Positions 13,801-23,907 of a DNA stretch of 64,000 nucleotides are shown in pieces (within the stretch, counting starts at the first letter, position 1; every line of letters starts with the position of its first letter). The notes beneath the pieces are model-generated. The model did no database searches, had not been told where the DNA came from, and was given only the letters and a program-made list of their open reading frames with translations. The stretch is from Podarcis raffonei (taxonomy: Eukaryota > Chordata > Lepidosauria > Squamata > Lacertidae): positions 106,661,851-106,725,850 of the forward strand of contig NC_070604.1 in the NCBI RefSeq assembly GCF_027172205.1, in the 5' to 3' direction. The position numbers and the translations under genes are program-made.

Positions 13801-16800
13801 CCAAGCCTCGCGCGCCCGGCAGGACACCTTCCCAAAGGGTGCCCCGTGCTGCTGCCCGCAAGCCTTGCGAGCCCGCGGGAACTTCCCTGGGCTCGCAAGG
13901 CTTGCGGATAGCTTCCTGAAGCCTGGAGAGCGAGAGGGGTCGGTGCGCACCGATGCCTCTTGCTCTCCAGGCTTCAGCGAAAGCCTGCATTCGCCCCATA
14001 GGACGCACACACATTTCCCCTTCATTTTTGGAGGGGAAAAAGTGCGTCCTATAGGGCGAAAAATACGGTATGTCCCCACTGTGGAAGGATGTGTGGATTC
14101 AGAATCGGCCTCTACGGTCACTGTTAAGACCACATTCATGGAAGACAATCTTACTTAGTTACGAGTGACTGCCGAAGAAGATGACAACAGAAACAAACAT
14201 ACTATGGGAAAGTGTGCATAATAATTCTTTCTCCATTTATAATGCATTTTGTATCTTATTTCCACTGACATACAAAATGCATTCTATTAGGTCAAACTGC
14301 TTTGTAGAAATGTCTATTTTGGGGAAAACCGAATCATTAAATGTGTAGATTAAGAGAAATTAGCGGATGATTTAAAAAAATGAGCTGATGAATTTTTATG
14401 GGAACGTTAAACGAAGATTCACAAAGCGATGTAGAAATGTAATAAGAATGATTTAATAATTTAAATAATTCTCTGTATGGTGTGCAGTGAGCAGAACTTC
14501 AGTCTGGAATAATGAGTCCTGACTTCTTCCCTACCTTGATTTAGGCTCCATCTGCACTATACATTTAAAGCAGAACCATTCCACTTCGCCCAAAGATTCC
14601 TGGGAACGCTTACAGGTCCCCTCACAGAACTACAATTCTCAGAATTCCCTAGGAAGGGGGGATGATTGTTAAACCACTCTAGTAATTATAGCTCTTTGAG
14701 GAGAGTATGAGCCCCACCCCCAACTCTCAGCAACCTTAGCAAACTACACTTCCCCAGGTTCTTTGCAGGACTTCATGCCTGCTTCAAGTAATAATAATAA
14801 TAAATAATAATTTTTCTTTATACCCCGCCCTCCCCGGCCAGAGCTGGGCTCAGGGTGGCTAACACCAAGAAAATCACAGTAAAAACATAATAGGGGAAAA
14901 AGAGGGGGGGGGGAATCCAATTTAAAATACAGGTTAAAATGCAATTTAAAATGCAGCCTCATTTTAAAGTAGCCGATAAATCAAGACCATAAGGGGAGGG
15001 AAACATAAGGGTCAGACTGAGTCCAAACCAAAGGCCAGGCGGAACAGCTGTCTTGCAGGCCCTGCGGAAAGATGTCAAGTCCCGCAGGGCCCTAGTCTCT
15101 TGTGACAGAGCGTTCCACCAAGTCGGGGCCAGTACTGAAAAGGCCCTGGCCCTAGTTGAGACCAATCTAACCACCTTGCGACCTGGGACCTCCAAAATGT
15201 TGTCATTTGTGGACCTTAAGGTCCTCCGCGGGGCATACCAGGAGAGGCGGTCCCGTAGGCCGCATAGAGCTTTAAAGGTCAAAACCAACACCTTAAACCT
15301 GACCCTGTGCTCCACCGGGAGCCAGTGCAGTTGGTAAAGCACTGGATGAATGTGATCCCGCAGCAAGGACCCCGTAAGGAGCCTCCTCACCGCGGCATTC
15401 TGCACCCGCTGGAGTTTCTGGGTCAGCTTCAAGGGCAAGTAGTACAGTAGTGCTTTAAATGTATGGTGCAAATGGGGCCTTATAGGATGGGAGGAGCCGT
15501 AACTCAGCAGTGGCAAGAGTACATGCTCTGCATGCAGAAACAAGTCCCAAATTTAATCCCTGGCATCTTGAAACAAACAAAAGAAGAATCGGGTAGCAGG
15601 TGACATAGAAGACCTTTCTTCGCTCCAGCTCCCTGGAGAACTGTTGCTAGAATAACATTACCGAGCTAGACAGACAAATAGGCTGACTCTGTGTGCATAC
15701 GTTATACAAATGCGCATTTGAAACATCTAGCAATGCAACAGGATCACATCTGAGCATATTTAAAAAGAAAAAAGTGTTATTTTTTAAAAAGGTGGAGGAA
15801 ACACAGAAAGTAGTGAGAGTTGGTGTGAATTGTCCCAAAGTGTAAAACTGCATGAATATAGTTTTTCAACTGACCTCGGGCGAACTTTCACCGGGCTTCT
15901 CATGTATAATGCATGATGCTAGTATCATAATAGCTTCTCGATGAATTGGTCAAGGCTGTTGAGCGATATATTTGCAGGGCCCCACTGCACAGTACATTGG
16001 GCATTAGAACCGGGCTTAGCCATGCCAAGGTTTGACGACGTTTGTTGAAATTTAAGAACCTACAGTGGTACCTCGGGTTACATACGCTTCAGGTTACAGA
16101 CTCCGCTAACCCAGAAATAGTGCTTCAGGTTAAGAACTTTGCTTCAGGATGAGAACATAAATTGTGCTCTGGCGGCGCGGCGGCAGGCCCCATTAGCTAA
16201 AGTAGTGCTTCAGGTTAAGAACAGTTTCAGGTTAAGTACGGACCTCCGGAACAAATTAAGTACTTAACCCGAGGTACCACTGTATAAGAACAATTCCAAG
16301 TGGGGAATGCTTGCGAAAGTGAGGCAGGCCTAGGAAAATATTCCAAAAACCTAGCCTCCCTCATCAAATGTATTCACGTTGAGAATTGTGTCCAAGACCA
16401 TTGACAAAGGAGATTCAACAGAGCTCTTGGCTTTCCTCCCCACAGATGGTGGTGGAGGGCGATCAGAAAGCTCTTTTTTAAGGCAACAATGGAGGCATTG
16501 ACAGAGCTGAAGTGTTGGTGCTTAAAACAAGGAACAAAATAAAAAATACGCCACTGAGCCCACACAGTAGTTATCCAAGTGTTTTTAATTGCCGAAGGAG
16601 AGGCAGATCTTAACAAGGGTTTCTGTGAAATATGCCTTTGGGTTTAGCTCTGCACGAGGCCGGATGTCAAGAAGGGTTATTAAACTGTTAGGGTAGAACT
16701 AAACTTGGACAAATCACGAAGGAGCAAAAACAGGAGATGGCGCAGGAAATGATGAGAGTAACAAAATCCGGACGCAATTCTGCAGAACTGCAAGGGAATC

Positions 16801-19800
16801 ATCTCAGGCTAGATAAGCAGGAGAATCTTGGATCTCTAAAGGGACACGAAGTTCAATTTAAGATGCTGTTTAACATCTACAGGAAACCTGTGGGCCCAGA
16901 AATGGAAGCAAGAAAAAATACCGACGAAAGAAGAATGGCAGACAAAATTAATGGACTACGCAGAATTGGATAAAATGACAGGAAGGATTCGAAACCTGCG
17001 GGACCAGAGATTTACAGAAGATTGGAAGAAATATACAAAGTATTTGAAGAGCAACTGTAATCAACAAATTACGCTAGTAGGACTACAAGAAGTTTTGTAA
17101 GGAGAAACATATGAAATATTGCAAAGAAGAGAGACATTAGTTATAATAGTTAAGTGTAATAGTGAAAGTAAGAAATGAAAATTAAGTGATAAGATTGGAA
17201 AAATTTCAGATGTGATGGATGGAAGTAAAGAAAAAGTGTATAAGATATAAAAGTATTTTTAATAATTGTTGAAAATGTTATGTTAAAAAACTAAATATAT
17301 ACATATATAAAATAACATCTACATGAAACTGCTGGGTGAGGTCATCTGGAGTTTTGGAGTACGTTGCCAGCAATAGGCTGATGACACATAGCTCTATTTC
17401 TCCTTTACATCTGCAGGTGAGGCAGTGGAAGTGCTGGACCAGTGTCTTGCCTTGGTAACGGACTGGATGAGAGAGATGGGTAGCTCAGCTGGGTAGAGCA
17501 TGGTGCTGGTAACGCCAAGGTCACAGGTTCGATCCCTGTATGGGATAGCTGCATGTTCCTGCATTGTAGGGGATTGGATGAGATGATCCACAGCAGGAGT
17601 AGGCAACCTAAGGCCAATCGCCTTCTCAAGCCGTCCCATGGACGGTCCGGGAATCAGTGTGTTTTTACATGAGTAGAATGTGTCCTTTTATTTAAAATGC
17701 ATCTCTGGGTTATTTGTGGGGCATAGGAATTTGTTCATTTTTTTTCTTTTCAAAATATAGTCCGGCCCACCACATGGTCTGAGGGACGATGGACTGGCCC
17801 ACGGCTGAAAAAGGTTGCTGACGCCTGATACACAGCTTCCCTTGCAACTCTACAATCTATGTTTCTATGATTTAACAAACTGAAGCTCCAACCAGATAAG
17901 ATTTTGGCACTGCTAGTGGAAAGTAGTTACTGCTAGTGTGGGTACTTATTGTAAATTGCCCTGTGATCGTCGGATAAAGAGCAGTACAGAAATAACAACA
18001 AGAACAACAACAATAATAAATAATAATAATAATAATAGAAGATACATTACCATCACTTGAGCTCAGGTGGCCTCAGTGATACAGAGTGCCTTCCATCAGC
18101 TTTGGCTGATGGCTGAGCTGTGCCCATATCTGGACAGGGATAGCCTCACTTCTGTTGCCTATGCTCTGCTAACCTCTAGGTTAAGATTACTGCAATGCAT
18201 TCTTCGTGGGGCTGCCCCTGAAGACAGCTTGGTGCAGAATTCAGCAGCCAAGTTGCTCACTGGGACAAGATGGTTTGAGCATACAGTCATACCTTGGGTT
18301 AGAGACACTTCGGGTTGCGCAATTTCAGGATGCGCACCGCGCCGAACCCGAAAGTACTGGAACGGGTTACTTCCGGGTTTTGGCCATTGCGCATTCACAG
18401 AAGCACTAAATCGTGCTTTGCACATGCGCAGAAGCACTGAATCGCAACCCACGTGTGCGCAGATGTGGCGGGTTGTGAACGTGCTTCCCACATGGATCAC
18501 GTTCGCAACCTGAGTGTCCACTGTATTAGACCAATTTGGCCAGACTGCAGTGGCAGCTGATTAGTTTCCAGGCCCAATTCAAAGTGCTGTTTTTAACCTA
18601 TAAAGCCTTAAGTGGCTCAGGACCTCAATACCTCAAGGACCACCTCTCCCCATAGGAATTGACCCAGACCCTGAGATCATCCTTTGAGGCTCCTAGAACG
18701 CTTCTGCTATATATCTTTAGGTGCCAGGCAATAACATTCATTGTCTCCCAAGCGCTTTGGCTAATTAAACAATCAATGGCCTTTTAAACTGTATGTAGGG
18801 GTTATTGTTTTTGTTTGCTACTATGGTATGTATTTTTGTGTTTTTATTTTCCAAACCACCCTGTGATCCTTGGATGAAGGGTGGTATAGAAATTTAATAA
18901 TAGAATAATAAGTATACTACATCTCCCCACATCTGTTGGAGAAGCATATGGTACTCTATTTTCCTGACTGTCTAGATACCTCAGGTTGCTTCCCTATCCC
19001 AGGATAGCATGTTGTGTTTCAGCCTCTGATATAGGGTAAAGCAGTCCTAAGTGGGGATGAATATCCCTTAACCATATTAATAATTCATTCTCTCTCTCTA
19101 ATTACATCCAAGTTGAACTTCGTGTTCCATAGAGATTTGTAGATTCCGCTCCTCATCTAAGCCCAAGATTCCCTTGAAATTATGCAGAACTTCCACCTGG
19201 ATTTGATTACTCTCCCTTCACTTGCTGTGTCACCTGCCGTTCTTGCTCCTTCACGATTTGTCGAAGATTAGTTTCATTTGTACGGCTTAATCACGCATCT
19301 TGACATCTGGCCTTGCACAGAGCTGAATTTAAAGAGTTTTTCCAGGCAACCCTTGTTATAATCTGGGGCTGATGGGAATTGGAGTCTGACAACATCTGTG
19401 AGGCGGTGCACTCTATACCCTCAGGCTCAAGAAAAGAATCTGAGCATGGCTAAAAACAGAAACAACCACTCTGATACATGAAGCTAAGATCAAAATATAA
19501 AGTGGGGGGGAAGGGGTGGATAGCAATTTTAATATTATTATGCCAATCAATCATACATCCCTGTTGGAGATGCTTTATAGACCATACTGGTGCAAATTTC
19601 AAACAGAAGGGGTTCAGCAAAGGAAAGGAAAGTGATTAAATCATTTTTTTAAAAATAGTACAGTGGTATCTCGGGTTACATACACTTCAGGTTACAGACT
19701 CAGCTAACCCAGAAATAGTACCTTGGGTTAAGAACTTTGCTTCAGGATGAGAACAGAAATCGTGCTCCAGCGGCGCGGTGGTGGCAGGAGGCTCCATTAG

Positions 19801-22800
19801 CTAAAGTGGTGCTTCAGGTTAAGAACAGTTTCAGGTTAAGAACAGACCTCCAGAACGAATTAAGTTCTTAACCCGAGGTACCACTGTATTGTTTACTGCT
19901 GAAAATATGAGTAAAAGCAATGTACTAACATATGAAATGAAGACCCTTGATCATCTTGCTTGACCTCCTCTGCACACACTCCAGCTTGTCAATATCCTTC
20001 TTAAATTGTGGCACATTCATGCAATCACTTAATGCATTGTTTAAATATAAAGGTAACAAGGAAAAGGACTCCTATGGGATGTGGGTGGCGCAGTGGGTTA
20101 AACCGCAGAGCCTAGGACTTGCCGATCAGAAGGTCGCCGGTTCGAATCCCCACGACGGGGTGAGCTCCCGTTGCTCAGTCCCTGCTCCTGCCAACCTAGC
20201 AGTTCGAAAGCATGTCAAAGTGCAAGTAGATAAATAGGTACCGCTCCAGCGGGAAGGTAAATGGCGTTTCCGTGCGCTGCTCTGGTTCGCCATAAGCAGC
20301 TTAGTCATGCTGGCCACATGACCCGGAAGCTGTACACCGGCTCCCTTGGCCAATAAAGCGGGATGAGCGTCGCAACCCCAGTCGGCCGACTGGACCTAAT
20401 GGTCAGGGGTCCCTTTACCTTTACCTTTTAAAGGACTCCTGGACGGTTAAGTCCAGTCAAAGGCGACTATGGGGTTGCGCCACTCATCTCACTTTCAGGC
20501 CAAGGGAGCTGGAGTTTGTCCACAGACAGATTTCCGGGTCATGTGCCCAGCAAGACTAAATCGCTTCTGGTGCACGGAGGACCGTGACAAGTGCCAGAGT
20601 GCATGGAAACGCCATTTACCTTCCCGTCACAGTGGTACCTATTTATCTACTTGCACTGGCATGCTTTCGAACTGCTAGGTTGTCAGGAGCTAGGACAGAG
20701 CAGCGGGAGCTCATCCTGTCACGGGGATTCGAACTGCCAGCCTTCTGATCATCAAGCCCAAGAGGCTCAGTGGTTTAGACCACAGCACTACCCCTTAAAT
20801 ATAAATAGCTCTCAAGTTCATAGGTCGCTTTCTGCCATATGGCCTTCAAGCAGCTGAGAATCGTAACAACCTGAATTGCATGTACTGTTAGCATACTTTT
20901 AACGCTGCAGTGGCAAAGGGACATACGCAGGGACACCTACAACTCATTAAGATAAATCCAACGAAAACCCAGAGCATTTAGGGAAAGCGAACTCCATTAA
21001 TATGGCCTGGAGACAAACTAATAACGATGAGGTTGGCACAAGGCTGGTGTTAAGCAATCCCTGTCGTTTCCTCTAGTCAAAAGCTATGCTACCACATTCT
21101 GTTCCAGCAGAAGCTTCCAAGCTGTCTTCAAGAGCAGCTCCATGTTAAGCACCTTTCAGGAGTCAGGTTTATTTCTTTGCCTGCAAACGCCCACTTGAAA
21201 ATATAGCTATACTGTACTTTCTTCATTCTTTTAACCCAGTCTTCCCTTCTGTACTGCTGAAGCATATAACTTGCTTCTTTTAAAAACAAAACACAGCTAG
21301 CAAGAATAGCCTGACCATGCTTCACCCTTTATTTACACAAGGGCACAATGTAGCCCTGTTGGAACAGGATTTGGGCTGGGAAAAGTCCCAAGGCTACAAG
21401 GCGGATCTTTCATTTGTTTATAATTGTGGTATCTAGAACTTTACAGAGTGCATCAGCTGAGAACCCATCAGAGCCAAGAAAATCAGCATTGGTTCCTGAA
21501 ATCTAGACATGAAGCTTTCTGCTAATGCAGTCCATTAGCATTTTATGCAACCATCTTTAATTGCTGACTCATGTTCCATTATCAATCAGTCCTAACTTCC
21601 TTTGTCTGAATTGTTGCTCACCAGTCCTGCTGCCTAGCCAGCTATTCTGACTTTGCATTTTGTTTGCAATCATTCCATCAGTAACACTAGCACAAAAGCA
21701 GTTGTAGTTTTGCAGAGGTGTCCAATGCACAAACAGTATAAGACACACTGCTTTCCTTCCAGTTAGAAGGCTACACAAGGTGAGTTATGAGAATATTCTC
21801 TGTTAGCTGTCCCGAGCTCTGAAACTGTCCTTAATGCAGACCAAGACGGAGGTACCATGTCTGTGTACATGTGATCAATCTAGATGGAGAGGTACAACCT
21901 ACCTTGGATGGGGAACTCCTTGAGTTGGTCCTAGTTCGTGGGTTCTCCTCGAGTTGGTGCAGCTGCTGGTATGTCCCCTATCTAGAGCAGCTGAACCCGG
22001 CTATTCTTACTCATGCATCAGTTAAAACAATTACTAAGATTCATGATCCACACAGGAGATGAAATGGCAGGGCAGGGAACTCATAACCTTGGAGAAGGAC
22101 TTCTGTATGTTGGGAGCAGAGCAACTGCAGAGCCTATCCTACTGTCACACTCCCCTCAAGGCTAGTTTCCATGATGTTTACATTTCCGTAGGATTTGTCT
22201 GCAGATGGAACATATGGATTTGTTTGGTTTGCTTAAATAATGATCCTGTTCATGTACCCATGAATGTACCCAATCCTATATGCACTTACTTGGGAATAAT
22301 CCCATTGACTAGACATGCATAGGACTGTTTATTATGATGACTGCCCATTTATCTCAGAAAGAAGCACATGGCTCAGTGTGTGATCTTCTACCTTGTAGGG
22401 TGGCAGAAGGCTGGGACTCTTCTTTCCTAGTTTGATTTTCTGAAAAACTTGGGATTAACAGAATAATAAGAGTCAAAAGAATCCACCAAGTTCACCAATT
22501 CAACCATCTAGTGCTAGCAACCCAACATCCCTAAAGGGGAACCATCCAGCCTCTGCTTAAAACCTTCCAATGAGAGCAAAGTCATCCACCTTGTTCCATT
22601 ATCAAACAGTGTGCAGCATCAAGAGGTTCTTCCTAATCCTTAGCTGAAATCCCCTTTCTTGAAAGGATATTGCAGAGCTGGGAAAGGTTCAGGAAAGGGC
22701 CACACAAATGATCAAGGGGATGGAGAGACTCCTCTGTTAGGGAAGATTGCAGCGTTTGGGACTTTTTAGTTCGGAGAAAAGAAAGAGGTGATACAATCAT

Positions 22801-23873
22801 AGAATCACAGAGTTGGAAGAGACCACAAGGGCCATCGAGTCCAACCCCCTGCCAAGCAGGAAACACCATCAGAGCACTCCTGACATATGGTTGTCAAGCC
22901 TCTGCTTAAAGACCTCCAAAGAAGGAGACTCCACCACACTCCTTGGCAGCAAATTCCACTGTCGAACAGCTCTTACTGTCAGGAAGTTCTTCCTAATGTT
23001 TAGGTGGAATCTTCTTTCTTGTAGTTTGGATCCATTGCTCCGTGTCCGCTTCTCTGGAGCAGCAGAAAACAACCTTTCTCCCTCCTCTATGTGACATCCT
23101 TTTATATCTTTGAACATGGCTATCATATCACCCCTTAACCTCCTCTTCTCCAGGCTAAACATGCCCAGCTCCCTTAGCCGTTCCTCATAGAATAGAAGCT
23201 TATAAAATTCTGCATGGCATGGAGAAAGTGGACAGAGAATTTTTTCTCTCTCTCGTAACACTAGGACTTTGTGGGCATCCAGTGAGGCTGAATGAATGTT
23301 GGAAGATTTAGGGAAGTACCTTTTTGTGCAGTGAATAGTCAAATTATGGAACTTGGTCCTGACTCAGCCTTTTTAGCTCCTGACTCATGCTTAGCTTCAG
23401 GCCTACTAGAATCCTTGATGCACTTTCCAATGGTGTTATGAGCTAGCCATTTCTGCAATTCTTCCCAAGTACAAAGAACTCTAAGCTTTTTAAAAAAAAT
23501 ATCCAGGACTTATTCCATCCTCCCAAAGCTCATCCTGCCCCAAAGTCAACCAATGAAGCTCGTCCTTCGCCATGTGCCTTCCAGGTATTTTGAACTACAG
23601 TTCTCTCTGGGGTTGTCGCCACTATTCCTACATCCCCCTAATGCTCTCTCTCCTCCCAGGAATCCATCTCTCGGAGAAGCCACCTGTTCCAAAAGCACAT
23701 TATTCTCTCTTGGCTGAACAGGCTCGAATGTCTTGTCAGCCTGACTCACAAGAGTCCACAAATGGCATTTTAAAAATAACCCCACCGAAGAAAATAAGAC
23801 TATTACACAAAATTAAGAGGCAGCACAGAAATTTGCAGTGTCATTCATTTTTGTTCACATAAATATTATATTA

Positions 23874-23907
<34 letters not shown>

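Noticed and set aside
13429-14158. Overlapping ORFs of 239, 187, 183, 172 and 118 codons on both strands
   Set aside because: They all lie in a GC-rich palindromic MITE where stop codons are rare; Pro/Ala/Arg-rich, no domain, and several frames are open at once.
17470-17600. Possible tRNA gene
   Set aside because: A- and B-box sequences are present, but the acceptor stem cannot close and the unit continues into a SINE tail; the same applies to the heads at 7446, 15485, 20074, 26388, 26764 and 62443.
18067-18513. 148-codon plus-strand ORF
   Set aside because: It runs from CR1/L2-type LINE sequence straight into a MITE, so it is a chance fusion.
22813-23342. 157-codon minus ORF
   Set aside because: The C-terminal end of CR1 ORF2, not a host gene.
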